Shown here: positions 1 through 10,786 of the stretch, in pieces
Layout: every line of letters starts with the position of its first letter
How positions within the stretch are numbered: position 1 is the stretch's first letter
Assembly: GCA_019802505.1 (NCBI GenBank)
Contig: JAFMOC010000588.1
Location: 101,001 to 165,000 of the forward strand
DNA from: Corydoras sp. C115
Lineage: Eukaryota > Chordata > Actinopteri > Siluriformes > Callichthyidae
DNA length: 64,000 bases
Direction of reading: 5' to 3'
Position numbers and translations under genes: made by a program
Notes under the pieces: generated by a model
What the model was told of the DNA's origin: nothing
Database searches by the model: none
What the model saw: the letters and a program-made list of their open reading frames with translations, nothing else

Positions 1-20
1 ACTAAGCCACCGCGCCGCCC
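1..20 (-). repeat. DANA/mermaid-like SINE, head fragment cut by window edge
   Basis: The last 20 bases of an antisense copy (the tRNA-like head) lie at the window edge. The full family, best seen at 6418-6771, is ~345 bp. It has a pol III A box (GGCTTAGTGG) and B box (GGTTCGAATCC), a conserved middle (TCCTCCGGGTTCTCCGG), and a tail of GAATG repeats. Confidence 0.8.
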
Positions 21-357
21 ATCCATCCATTATCTCCTGCTTTATCCTCTATTAGGGTCGTGGGGGGGTTCCTAATACCCATCCAGGGGAGAACGTTTCA
101 GGCGCTGGGCAGATACACCCAGGACAGGGGGGGCAATCTATTGCTGGACACACACTCACCTACACTCACACAGACACACACACTCTATATGGGGCAATTT
201 GGAGAACTCAATTGACCTTGATCCATGTTTTTTGGACTGTGGGAGGAAACCGGAGAACCCGGAGGAAACCCACAAGGAGAAGGTGGAGACTCCACCCAGA
301 TGGGGATTCAAACCTGGAATCCCTAGTGCTGAGGGGAGAACATGCTAAACCACTAAC
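21..357 (-). repeat. DANA-like SINE
   Basis: Antisense copy that lacks the last bases of the head. It is fused directly to the next copy at 358, and the two share the variants CCTCATGCC/CCTAATACC and TGATCCATGTTTTTTGGAC. Confidence 0.85.
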
Positions 358-698
358 CCGCTTTATCCTCTATTAGGGTCGCGGTGGGGTTCCTCATGCC
401 CATCCAGGGGAGAACATTTTGGGTGCTGGGTAGATACACCCAGGACAGGGGGGAAATCTATTGCTGGACACACACTCACCTACACTCACACAGACACACA
501 CACTCTATATGGGGCAATTTGGAGAACTCAATTGACCTTGATCCATGTTTTTTGGACTGTGGGAGGAAACCGGAGAACCCGGAGGAAACCCACACGAACA
601 CGGGGAGGACATGGAGACTCCACCCAGATTGGGATTGGAACCGGGGATCCCTAGCACTGAGAGGAGAACATGCTTAACCACTCAGCCACCGTGCCGCC
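358..698 (-). repeat. DANA-like SINE, tandem partner of the preceding copy
   Basis: Antisense copy that begins inside the tail (CGCTTTATCC). The close match to 21-357 suggests local tandem duplication. Confidence 0.85.
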
Positions 699-900
699 TC
701 TTTCCAACACGCCTTCTGTAATTTCATGACATGCGTTCCGAAAGTATTTGGACAACTCTTTCCGTGAGGGGAGACCGGACTACACGGTGTCAAAAGAGTC
801 ACGTTTAAACCACGTAATATGGTGACAACATTTTGGGGAAGGTCCTTTCCTGTCCCTTGGTGTTTGCATCTATGTGGTTGGGAGCGGGGTCTGCAGGATC
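699..900. repeat. Decayed Tc1/mariner-type fragment
   Basis: The block around 815-870 (TTTTGGGGAAGGTCCTTTCC) matches one at about 32229-32255. That block carries a typical Tc1-like transposase signature (FGEGPFP). Strongly decayed; boundaries approximate. Confidence 0.4.
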
Positions 901-993
901 TGACCTGCGCAGACACCCAAGCAGCTTTGTTGTTGGATGTCGGTTCCATTGAACTGGACGTGGAGGTTGAAAGAGTTATTTTTGTTTTTTTAG

Positions 994-1567
994 GGGCTTC
1001 GCGGTAAGTGTCCTCCTTCACCCCTCCACTGGAGAAGACTGCCTGGCTCAGTTTGTACGCCTCACCCTGACGCTGGAGCTGGACCCACAGGTGGAGAAAG
1101 TTTGAACGTCAACTGAACAATTCTTCGAGCGTTATGAATCCTCCAACCCTGTTTTCACCCATGCTTTTTGCCGTCCGTCCATCCAGCCAGCTAGTCACAC
1201 ACCCACCATTGTCCATCCACCCACTTACCCAGACTTTTTTTTACTCCATCTATAAATACACCAACCCACTTTTTTTCTCCATCCATCCATCCATTCACTC
1301 ACCCACACTGGTTTAAAACGAAGGGTGGATGGATGGGGAAAAAAAGTGTGAGTGTGTTTATGGATGGATGGAGAAATGTGTGTGTGTGAGTTGATTAGTG
1401 GATGGGTGAATGGTGAAAAGGGTTTATGGAGTGGTGACTGGCTGGAGGGAGGGAGGGAGGGGGAAAAGGAAGGGTGGGTGTTTGCTATAAAAAGAATGGT
1501 AAAAAAGATGTTTTTTTTTTTTAATTGATGAAAAAAAGGATGGACGGTAAAAAGGATGGGTGTTTTT

Positions 1568-1598
<31 letters not shown>

Positions 1599-1638
1599 AA
1601 ATTGATTAAAAATAGGATGGATGGTAAAAAGGATGGGT

Positions 1639-1676
<38 letters not shown>

Positions 1677-1764
1677 GATTAGAAAAAGGATGGATGGTAA
1701 AAAGGATGGGTGTGGTTTTTTTAATTGATTGAAAAAAGGATGGATGGTAAAAAGGATGGGTGTG

Positions 1765-1797
<33 letters not shown>

Positions 1798-2031
1798 GAT
1801 TAAAAAAAGGATGGATGGTAAAAAGGATGGGTGTGTTTTTTATTTTTAAAAAAGGATGGATGGTAAAAAGGATGGGTGTGGTTTTTTTAATTGATTGAAA
1901 AAAGGATGGATGGTAAAAAGGATGGGTGTGGTTTTTTTAATTGATTGAAAAAAGGATGGATGGTAAAAAGGTTTTTTTTTTTTTTTTTTTTTAATTGATT
2001 AAAAAAAGGATGGATGGTAAAAAGGATGGGT

Positions 2032-2068
<37 letters not shown>

Positions 2069-5000
2069 GATTAAAAAAAGGATGGATGGTAAAAAGAATG
2101 GATGTGTTTTTTTTAATTGATTGAAAAAAAGGATGGATGGTAAAAAGGATGGGTGTGTTTTTTTTATTTTTTTTTATTTTTTTTATTTATTTTTTTTAAT
2201 TGATTAAAAAATGGATGGATGGTAAAAAGAATGGATGTGTTTTTTTTCAATTGATTAAAAAAAGGATGGATGGTAAAAAGGATGGGTGTGTTTTTTTTTA
2301 ATTGATTGAAAAAAGGATGGACGGTAAAAAGGATGTGCTTTTTTTTTTTTTTCAATTGATTAAAAAAAGGATGGATGGTAAAAAGGATGGGTGTGTTGGT
2401 GGCTGGCTGATGGGTGGCAAAAAGTAAGGGTGGATGATTGATATGAAAAAAGAAACCCACCCCTCCTTCCTTGCAAGTCCTCAGGTGGATGTCCACCCTC
2501 TTCAGTAGTGAAGTTAAGAATTCAGCGTGTTGAATCTCTGTATTTGTTTTATTTGAAGTACCCGTTGTCCTCACCCTCCATCTCTATCCACAATCCACGC
2601 GGCCTCTCCGACCAGAAGTTATGGAGGTCGGTTTTTTTATTTCCTCTCGTTAATGAATCGACTCTGAGTCGATGATTCTGCTCAGTTTTCATGTTTCGCT
2701 CCGCAGTTTAAAGCAGAGTCTGCAGACAGAGGTGCAGTCGTCTGCCGGGATGCCGGTGCTGTATCAGCTCATCGAGGTCTGTCCTCCTCTCAGTTCCTCA
2801 GTTTTACGCTCTAAGGTTATGAAACACGTTACCCCTCACTATTCGTCAGGCCGCTTCAGTTACTCTCTTTAAAGCTGCCTGGAAACTTACCTTTAATGGC
2901 GGGCGTTTGAATAATTCCATCCGTCCATTATCTCCCGCTTTATCCTATATTAGGGTCGAGGTGGGGGGGGGGGTGTTCCCCATGCCCATCCAGGAGAGAA
3001 CGTTTCGGGCACTGGGTAGATACCAACCCATCGCTGGGCACACACTCACTCACACACACACACACACACTCTATATGGGGCAATTTGGAGAACTCAATTG
3101 ACTTGATCCATGTTTTTGGACTGTGGGGGAAACCGGAGAACCCGGAGGAAACCCACGGGGATATATATATAACACGGGGAGAACATGAAAACTCCACCCA
3201 GATGGGGATTCGAACCGGGAATCCCTAGCGCTGAGAGGAGAACATGCTAAGCCACTAAGCCACCGTGCTGCCCGTTTTTAAAATATTTTATTGTTTTATA
3301 GATAGGCGGCATGGTGGCTTAGTGGTTTAGCATGTTCTCCTCTCAGCACTAGGGATTCCCGGTTTGGATCCCCATCTGGGTGGAGTTTCCATGTTCTCCC
3401 CGTGTCCGCGTGGGTTTCCTCGGGGTTCAAGTCAATTGAGTTCTCCAAATTGCCCCATATAGAGTGTGTCTGTGTGAGTGAGTGTGTGCCCAGCGATAGA
3501 TTGGCGCCCTGTCCTGGGTCTATCTGTCCAGCGCCCGAAACGTTCTCCCCTGGATGGGCATGGGGAACCCCCCCCCCCACGACCCTAATAGAGGATAAAG
3601 CTGAAGATAGTGAATGAATGTTCTATAGATATGTTTATGTATATAATGTCATGGTTTGGTAAATCTGTTTGCTTTTATGTTTTATGTTCTTTATTTAAGT
3701 TCTTATTAGTTGAATGTACAGCGCTTTGGTCAACGCAAGTTGTGCTTAGAGTGCTCTATAAATAAAAGTTAGTTCTTTACTCAGAATACTGGTACGTGAA
3801 CGTGATCTTCTCGTTCTGTCTCGTTACAGAAAGCCAAAGAGATTCTGACCGAGAGCAACATCCCTCACGGGAACTGTGTGATCTGCCTGTATGGCTTTAA
3901 GGTGGGTCGGTTCTCCATCCGTAATCGTTAAGGCGAGAAATCATTGTCATGGTCATGGTCTTTGTGTCCGAGCTAGACAGATTTAATGGAACCGAAAGTA
4001 AAACGCTCATCACAGCTCTCCTTTCTGGGTTCCGTCTCCTCAGGATGGCGAAATCTTCACGAAGACCAGCTGCTACCACTACTTTCACTCCCACTGCCTG
4101 GGCCGCTACATCACCCACTCCGAGGAGGAGCTGAGGGAGCGCGTGAGGGAGCTGGAGAAGGATAAGACCAGAGATGGCGCTGATGAGCAGGTCCGGCCGA
4201 CTCGCTGCCTTGTGTCGGGTTAATTTTACCGTTCTGAATCCGGTTCCTGTAGCACCAAGAGGAACTGGAACTGCTGTAAAGGGCCAAGTTTAAAATAAAT
4301 GCAACTCGGCACTTTTACTTTGATGGTATTAGTTTCCGTTACAAAGAACAGCCAAAACCAATTGGTTCCAGGGTCTTAGAACGCCCAGAACGTCTAGAAG
4401 ACATATAGAACATGTCAGTGTTCCTCCATTTAGCTGCCGCAGCGGGAGGACGCTGTCCTGTCCTGTGGTCCAATATCTCTTTATTCACGCCACCTCCACT
4501 TACCATGTGGATGGACGTTGTATTTTTACAATTTCCAGACTGTAGTCCATCTCTTTTTTTTTGTTGGTTCTCCGTTCTCTGTTGGTCAGCAGCATCACAG
4601 GACAGGTATCATTTGGGTGGTGGATTGTTGATGGTCAGTTCTGCAGTGACACCGATGTGGTGTCCACCTCAGTGACACAGCAGGGATAGGAATAATGCAC
4701 CCACCCAATAACCCCTGCTCTGTGGTGGTACCATTGGGGTCCTGACCATTCAGAGAACCGAGTAAAGGGGCCCTACACAGTACTGATCCCTGTTCTCCAC
4801 CATTTCAGGAGCTTTCTGTCGTGTGTCCGGTCTGTCGGGAGCCGCTGGCCTGCGACGTCGACGCCCTGCTGTCCTCCCCTGTCCCAGACTTTCCTCAGGT
4901 ACGAATCCTGCGATGACACCTTCCAGGGGGGGGGGGGGAGCTGCAGTGTGTGTCCGTGTCACCGACGGAAATGTCATGAGGACAGAGTGGCCCTTGTGTG

Positions 5001-6183
5001 CGGTGCCAGGCCTTTTACAGCGACACTGCTCTATTGTGCTGCACACCGCCTCTGTAATCATGGCACGGGGCAAATCAGACGCGCCCCCCCTCCCCCCTCC
5101 CCCTCCCCGGAGTCCAATCTGAGCCGGTCACATGCCGCCGCCACACATCACACCATACTAAAACGCAGCCTTTATCTCCCCGCGACAGGAGGACGTGGCA
5201 GTGGGTTGCGTGTTCAAGAAAAAGTGGGTGGAGCTGCAGAAGGTTCTAGAGCGTCAGAAGCAGAAAGGGGGCATCATCGATCCCGAGGCCGAATCCAATC
5301 GCTTCCTCATCCATATTAATGAGGTGAGGTTTTTTTTATACACCAATGACATGATTCACATGCCCTATATGGACAAAAACATCGGGACGCCTACTGTTCA
5401 CATTAAACTGCCGACCAACGACGGCTCGTTATTTTAATTACGCCCATATATGGGTCAGACATTACGGTAAGACTTAAAGTCTTACGCCTTTGTCTCCAAG
5501 GTCCCCTCGGAATCTGCAGACTCCCCATGTGGTGACGCTCCCATTGCCGAGTCCTCCCAGCTTCCGTCAACTTCCCCCCCGAGTGCACTGAAGAACCCCC
5601 TCCCCCTCCTCCTCCTCCTAGAGCACAGGACCCCTTTCATCCCCGGGCGCCCAGGAATAGACGGCCCAGGGGTGAGTTTCGAGGAAACAGACGAGGACGA
5701 GGGAGAACGGGAGAAAGGAACGTACAAAGTCCTCATCACTTCGCCGAACCCGGTCTGGACAATCTCACCAAGCTCAGTCTGTGTGATGTAGCGTGCGACC
5801 AGATCAGCAGCCCTCGTGTTGAATGTACGAAGGGCCCGGCTGCAGAGGAGATGGGGCCCGATGTCAAAGACGACGCCCGCGACGGGGCCGAACCTAAAGC
5901 GGGGCCGACGGCAAATATCCCGGGAGAGGCGGCTCAGGTCGACAGACGGCAGGAAAGGGCCAATCGCGAGAGGGGAAGGAGGCACTGGCCCCGCGGGCCG
6001 CCGTACTCTCACTGGCACGAGAGACATTCTCAGTGGGAACATTCGGGGAGCGGCGGCCAGTACAGGGGCGGGAGAGGGCACAAGGTGAGAGGAGGTGGCC
6101 GGGGCGAACATCATCACAGAGGAGGTGGGAAGGGTTTACATCAGAGAACTGAAGGCGAGGTCCGAAAGGAGGGCGTCCTCTGA
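994..6183 (+). CDS. rnf25: RNF25 (RWD-RING E3 ubiquitin ligase), 5'-partial
   Basis: E3 ubiquitin ligase of the RWD-RING type; the family works with E2 enzymes in the cytosol. Exons read: 994-1090, 2559-2626, 2707-2776, 3830-3901, 4044-4190, 4809-4898, 5189-5323 and 5501-6183. All internal phases agree. The first two exons give the C-terminal half of the RWD domain (ISIHNPRGLSD is diagnostic). The next exons give the RING: CVICLYGF, then CYHYFHSHC, then CPVCREPL, so all zinc ligands are present. The EAESNRF helix follows, then a Pro- and Arg/Gly-rich tail that is typical of RNF25. The start codon and N-terminal RWD exon are not visible, and the gene enters from the left. In the last exon the frame must shift by one base at a C7 run (5574-5580) to join the two halves of the tail (see findings). 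Intron 1 holds a large AT-rich minisatellite. Recognition is firm; the exact tail is less certain. Confidence 0.9.
1450..2410. repeat. AT-rich minisatellite in rnf25 intron 1
   Basis: About 15 units of ~55-65 bp, each with AATTGATT, then AAAAAAGGATGGATGGTAAAAAGGATGGGTGTG-type sequence (split here by unit) and a long T run. T-run length varies between units. The array may be collapsed or expanded in the assembly. Confidence 0.85.
2914..3272 (-). repeat. DANA-like SINE
   Basis: Nearly full antisense copy in an rnf25 intron, with a small ATATAT insertion near 3162 and a CA-repeat expansion. Confidence 0.9.
3305..3620 (+). repeat. DANA-like SINE, fold-back partner of 2914-3272
   Basis: Sense copy 32 bases after an antisense copy. 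It is shortened in the middle (CCTCGGGGTTCAAG), so the pair could fold into a long hairpin in rnf25 pre-mRNA. Confidence 0.9.
3640..3775 (+). repeat. 3' end of an L2/Rex-type LINE (candidate)
   Basis: TACAGCGCTTTGGTCAACG, then GTGCTCTATAAATAAA, is the sort of 3' tail carried by many fish L2-like LINEs. Only the tail is present. Confidence 0.4.
4490..4770. repeat. Tc1/mariner-type MITE family, partial copy
   Basis: Member of the repeat whose ends read ATGGACTTTGTAGTTCTAC and whose centre reads GCAGGGGTTATTGGGTGGG (here in reverse order). Fuller copies are at 16552-16935 and 41104-41475. Confidence 0.7.
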
Positions 6184-6266
6184 CAGTGGGACGAGGGGGG
6201 AGCGCAGACACCGAGACACTTCCCTCCCTGCTTTACTGCTTTGACCTTCTACGTCGACGAGACTGT

Positions 6267-6272
6267 AATAAA
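6267..6272 (+). promoter_or_regulatory. rnf25: rnf25 polyadenylation signal
   Basis: A canonical AATAAA lies 84 bases after the rnf25 stop codon, in a short unique 3' UTR, just before the next repeat. Confidence 0.7.
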
Positions 6273-6364
6273 GTCGTCCACTTGCATTGAAACGCTCTGC
6301 CTCTCTCTATTTGTCAAACTCTGTCGGTGTCCAAAATTAGTCCAAAGTCCGTCTGATCTGAATA

Positions 6365-6880
6365 CCATGAAGATGGACTTTGTAGTTCTATAATTATAGA
6401 CTGTAGTCTATCTATTTGGCGGCACGGTGGCTTAGTGGTTTAGCACGTTCGCCTCTCAGCACTAGGGATTCCCGGTTCGAATCCCCATCTGGGTGGAGTT
6501 TCCATGTTCTCCCCGTGTCTGCGTGGGTTTCCTCCGGGTTCTCCGGTTTCCTCCCACAGTCCAAAAACATGGATCAAGTCAATTGAATTCTCAAAATTGC
6601 CCCATATAGAGTGTGTCTGTGTGAGTGAGTGAGTGTGTGCCCAGCGATGGATTGACGCCCTGTCCTGGGTCTATCTGCCCAGCGCCCGAGACGTTCTCCC
6701 CTGGATGGGCATAGGGAACCCCACCGCGACCCTAGTAGACGATAAAGCGGGAGATAATGAATGAATGAATGAGTCTATCTATTTTCTTGTTTTTGTTAGT
6801 CCCCCGTTGGTTCTCCGTTCTTTATTGGTCGGAACCGTCACAGAACAGGTATCACTTGTGAACTTTTGACTGGTACTGTA
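6365..6880. repeat. Tc1/mariner-type MITE interrupted by a SINE
   Basis: The left part is 6365-6417. The right part is 6785-6880 and ends in TTTTGACTGGTACTGTA. The SINE at 6418-6771 splits them. Confidence 0.75.
6418..6771 (+). repeat. DANA-like SINE, full length with target-site duplication
   Basis: Best-defined copy. AGTCTATCTATTT (13 bp) stands at 6405-6417 and again at 6772-6784, flanking the element exactly. This fixes its ends and shows that it moved by target-primed insertion. Confidence 0.95.
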
Positions 6881-7030
6881 AATATTGATACCATTGTAAC
6901 AATTTACCGTTAGTAATAGCATTATTATTATTATTATTATTGGTCTTTTGAGATGTCAATTATTAGCATTCCACTGAAGTATTAATAGAAAGTTACAAGC
7001 TTTGTTTGCAATATTCTGCAATAATAATAT

Positions 7031-7189
7031 TGCCTCTCAGCGCTAGGGATTCCCCGGTTTGAATCCCAATCTGGGTAGAGTTCTTCATGTTCTCACCGTG
7101 TCCGCATGGGTTTCCTCTGGGTTCTTCGGTTCCCCCCCACCCCCGATGTGATTAATAGAGGATGAAGTGGAAGATGATGGATGGATGGA
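7031..7189 (+). repeat. DANA-like SINE, deleted copy
   Basis: Starts in the head (TGCCTCTCAGCGC). It jumps from the conserved middle straight to the tail, so the central ~150 bp are missing. Confidence 0.75.
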
Positions 7190-7226
7190 CTATACATTTT
7201 ATTAGATTTTTTTATAGTAGTATCTC

Positions 7227-7548
7227 GGTGTAGCACGTTCTCCTCTCAGTGCTAGGAATTCTCGGCTCAAATCCCAAGCTGGGTGACGTTTGCATGTCCT
7301 CCCCGTGTCCGTGTGGGTTTCCTCCGGGTTCTCCGCTTTCCTCCCACTGTCCAAAAAACATGGATTACGGTCAATTGAATGCTCCAAATTGCCCCATATA
7401 GAGTGTGTTTGTGTGAGTGAGTATGTGCCCAGCGATAGATTGCCCCCCTGTCCTAGGTGTATCTGCCCAGCGCCCGAAATTTTCTCCCCTGGATGGACAT
7501 GGGAACCCTAGTAGAGGATAAAGTGGAAGATAATGGATGGATGGATGG
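7227..7548 (+). repeat. DANA-like SINE, diverged
   Basis: Sense copy without the first ~20 bases. It belongs to a subtype with ATGGATTACGGTCAATTGAA, also seen at 11937-12248. Confidence 0.85.
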
Positions 7549-7570
7549 AAATTACATTTGTGTTTACAGT

Positions 7571-7911
7571 TCATTCATTCATTCATTATCTCCCGCTTTA
7601 TCGGTCGCGGTGGGGTTCCCCATGCCCATCCAGGGGAGAACATCTCAGGCGCTGGGCAGATAGACCCAGGACAGGGCGCCAATCCATCGCTGGGCACACA
7701 CTCACTCACACAGTCACACTCTATATGGGGCAATTTTTGAGAACTCAATTGACTTGATCCATGTTTTTGGACTGTGGGAGGAAACCGGAGAACCCGGAGG
7801 AAACCCACGCGGACACGGGGAGAACATGGAAACTCCACCCAGATGGGGATTTGAATCGGGAATCCCTAGCGCTGAGAGGCGAACGTGCTAAACCACTAAG
7901 CCACCATACTG

Positions 7912-7913
<2 letters not shown>
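7571..7913 (-). repeat. DANA-like SINE
   Basis: Full antisense copy that runs into a (TA)n tract at its head. Confidence 0.9.

Positions 7914-7956
<43 letters not shown>
7914..7956. repeat. (TA)n microsatellite
   Basis: About 20 TA units between two SINE pieces of opposite orientation. Confidence 0.9.
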
Positions 7957-7960
<4 letters not shown>

Positions 7961-8118
7961 CAAATTGCCCCATATAGAGTGTGTCTGTGTGAGTGAGTGT
8001 GTGCCCAGCGATAGATTGCCCCTCTGTCCTGGGTGTATCTGCCCAGCGCCCGAAATATTCTCCCCTGGATGGACATGGGGACCCTAGTAGAGGATAAAGT
8101 GGAAGATGATGGATGGAA
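7957..8118 (+). repeat. DANA-like SINE, 3' half
   Basis: Only the part from CCAAATTGCCCC to the GGATGG tail is present. Confidence 0.8.
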
Positions 8119-8189
8119 ATTACATTTGTGTTTACAGTTTAAAAAAAAAATCTAAAGAAACTTTAAAAGCCTTAATCTTTTATCTTGGT

Positions 8190-8780
8190 ATTTTTTTAGG
8201 GGTTCAAGCACGAAGTGCATGAAACCTATTGTTTTCGCTCAGATTTTTCTTATTCTTATTTTTCTCCGGAAAAACGCGTTGGGCAGCCAAAACCGCAGAG
8301 CCTACAGCCACCAAACGCGGAGGGTACGTCCACATGGTGTGCATCTTCTCAGATAACAAAATCCACACCTTTTCACCCATAAGTGGCGCAATAGAGCAGC
8401 AAAACGCAGTCCTCAAACTTTTTTTTCCCGTCTCACAGACTCTCAACAAACCACTTTGCCATTTGGACCCATAAGCTCCGCCCACTTCGATTTTTTAGCT
8501 AATTTGCATAATTTGAAAATTCCACTTCTTCCTACTACTTCTCCATTGTTCACTCAATCCCCATGTGTTTGGTATCAAAAAATTCAGCGGAGCGTGCCCT
8601 CCACTCGATTTTAAAAAAAACTCTGACTTTTCCCTTCAGTCCCGCTGCTACATGCAAATTCATCTACATGTCTTAATTCAAATTAATTCCTCCTTCATTC
8701 AAAAATCTGTAACTCAAACACCCTTCACTCAAACCTTCTACAACTTCACACACACATTTAGCATGAGTCCCTGAGGACGT
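8190..8780. repeat. Candidate dispersed repeat of unknown class
   Basis: Begins GGGGTTCAAGCACGAAGTGC and continues with TCTCCGGAAAAACGCGTTGG. The style resembles multicopy fish DNA elements, but no partner copy lies in this window and no ends were found. No gene is recognised here. Confidence 0.3.
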
Positions 8781-8858
8781 GTAAGAAATTTGGCGCACTT
8801 CTGTCCATATTTTTCCAATATTTTTTTTTTGTTTTTTTTTGTTTTTGTTTTTTTGAAG

Positions 8859-8943
8859 GGCGGCACGGTGGCTTAGTGGTTTAGCATGTTCGCTGGGCAC
8901 ACACTCACTCACACAGACACACTCTATATGGGGCAATTTGGAC
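8859..8943. repeat. Chimeric SINE scrap
   Basis: A 34-base sense head (to TTCG) is joined directly to antisense sequence (CTGGGCACACACTC). The middle was lost and the join is inverted. Confidence 0.7.
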
Positions 8944-8954
8944 TATATATATAT

Positions 8955-9019
<65 letters not shown>
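8944..9019. repeat. (TA)n microsatellite
   Basis: About 37 TA units with one interruption, again directly beside a SINE head. Confidence 0.9.
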
Positions 9020-9021
<2 letters not shown>

Positions 9022-9380
9022 CAGCACGGCGGCTTAGTGGTTTAGCACGTTTGCCCCTCAGCGCTAGGGATTCCCGATTCAAATCCCCATCTGGGTGGAG
9101 TTTCCATGTTCTCCCCGTGTCTGCGTGGGTTTCCTCCGGGTTCTCCGGTTTCCTCCCACGGTCCAAAAACATGGATCAAGTCAATTGAATTCTCAAAATT
9201 GCCCCATATAGAGTGTGTGTGTGTGTGTGTGAGTGAGTGTGTGCCCAGCGATGGATTGGCGCCCTGTCCTGGGTCTATCTGCCCAGCGCCCGAGACGTTC
9301 TCCCCTGGATGGGCATGGGGAACCCCACCGCGACCCTAATAGAGGATAAAAGCGGGAGATAATGAATGAATGAATGAATG
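9020..9380 (+). repeat. DANA-like SINE, full length
   Basis: Sense copy with an expanded GTGT tract and a four-unit GAAT tail. Confidence 0.9.
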
Positions 9381-9580
9381 TTTTTGTTTTTTTTTTTTTT
9401 TTTTACAAAAATTACATTTGCAATCTGTGCGTTTTTTTTTTTTACATTTTTTTTTTTTTTTTTTTTAAATGTGTTTGAAGAAACTTTGTAAGCGCTAAAT
9501 GGTCTTAAAATGTTAGTTAATATCGATTCGGATGTGATTTTTTTTTCCCCGAGTATTAATTAGAAAATAGTTAGAAAACA

Positions 9581-9928
9581 TTCATTCATTCATTATCTCC
9601 CGCTTTATCCTCTATTAGGGTCGCGGTGGGGTTCCCCATGCCCATCCAGGAGAGAACGTCTTAGGTGCAGGGCAGATAGATCCAGGACAGGACGCCAATC
9701 CATCGCTGGACACACACTCACTCACACAGACACACTCTATATGGGGCAATTTGGAGAACTCAATTGACTTGATCCATGTTTTTGGACTGTGGGAGGAAAC
9801 CGGAGAACCCGGAGGAAACCCACGCGGACACGGGGAGAACATGGAAACTCCACCCAGATGGGGATTCGAAACGGGAATCCCTAGCGCTGAGAGGAGAACG
9901 TGCTAAACCACTAAGCCACCGTGCCGCC
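9581..9928 (-). repeat. DANA-like SINE, first of a tandem triplet
   Basis: Preceded by TAGTTAGAAAACA (9568-9580), the presumed target-site duplication of the original insertion. Confidence 0.92.
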
Positions 9929-9941
9929 TAGTTAGAAAACA

Positions 9942-10263
9942 TTCATTCATTCATTATCTCCCGCTTTATCCTCTTATTAGGGTCGCGGTGGGGTTCCCTA
10001 TGCCCATCCAGAGAACCATGCAGGGCAGATAGACCCAGGACAGGAACCAATCTATCGTTGGGCGACACACTCTATATGGGGCAATTTGGAGAACTCAATT
10101 GACTTGATCCATGTTTTTGGACTGTGGGAGGAAACCGGAGAACCCGGAGGAAACCCACGCGGACACGGGGAGAACATGGAAACTCCACCCAGATGGGGAT
10201 TCGAAACGGGAATCCCTAGCGCTGAGAGGAGAACGTGCTAAACCACTAAGCCACCGTGCCGCC
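9942..10263 (-). repeat. DANA-like SINE, second of a tandem triplet
   Basis: Separated from the first copy by the same 13-mer (9929-9941). Internal deletion in the GCTGGGCAGATAG region. It shares GAAACGGGAATCCC with the first copy. Confidence 0.92.
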
Positions 10264-10276
10264 TAGTTAGAAAACA

Positions 10277-10618
10277 TTCATTCATTCATTATCTCCCGCT
10301 TTATCCTCTTATTAGGGTCGCGGTGGGGTTCCCCATGCCCATCCATGGGAGAACGTTTCGGGCGCTGGGCAGAGACACCCAGGACAGGGCGCCAATCCAT
10401 CGCTGGGCACACACACAGACACACTCTATATGGGGCAATTTGGAGAGCTCAATTAACTTGATCCATGTTTTTGGACTGTGGGAGGAAACCCGGAGAACCC
10501 GGAGGAAGCCCACGCGGACACGGGGAGAACATGGAAACTCCACCCAGATGGGGATTCGAACCGGGAATCCCTAGCGCTGAGAGGAGAACATGCTAAACCA
10601 CTAAGCCACCGTGCCGCC
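10277..10618 (-). repeat. DANA-like SINE, third of a tandem triplet
   Basis: Flanked by the 13-mer at 10264-10276 and 10619-10631. Ends 168 bases upstream of the kat8 ATG. Confidence 0.92.
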
Positions 10619-10659
10619 TAGTTAGAAAACAATTTTTTTTTTTTTAAATCGCCTCAGAT

Positions 10660-10786
10660 GAGCGCCGGTTACGCCTGCCCTCCCGCCTCGCACTGCGCAT
10701 GCTCAGTGGCGTAACCGCTCTGCGCAATGTTTTCATGTGGTGTGTAGTTCTCCTCGGCGCCGCGACTTCTCACGAAAACCCGCAGA
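10660..10786 (+). promoter_or_regulatory. kat8: kat8 promoter / 5' UTR region (CpG-rich)
   Basis: This GC- and CpG-rich stretch lies directly upstream of the kat8 start codon and continues into the CpG-rich first exon. No TATA box is seen. This is what a housekeeping CpG-island promoter looks like; the start site cannot be fixed from sequence. Confidence 0.5.

Noticed and set aside
5566..5615. A small intron in place of the rnf25 frameshift (acceptor CCTCCTCCTAG at 5615)
   Set aside because: It would be about 50 bases with a poor donor (GTCAAC), too short for a normal vertebrate intron. A missing C in the C7 run is simpler.
6418..6490. tRNA genes at DANA-like SINE heads
   Set aside because: tRNA-derived head only. 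Each is part of a ~345-bp retroposon with target-site duplications.
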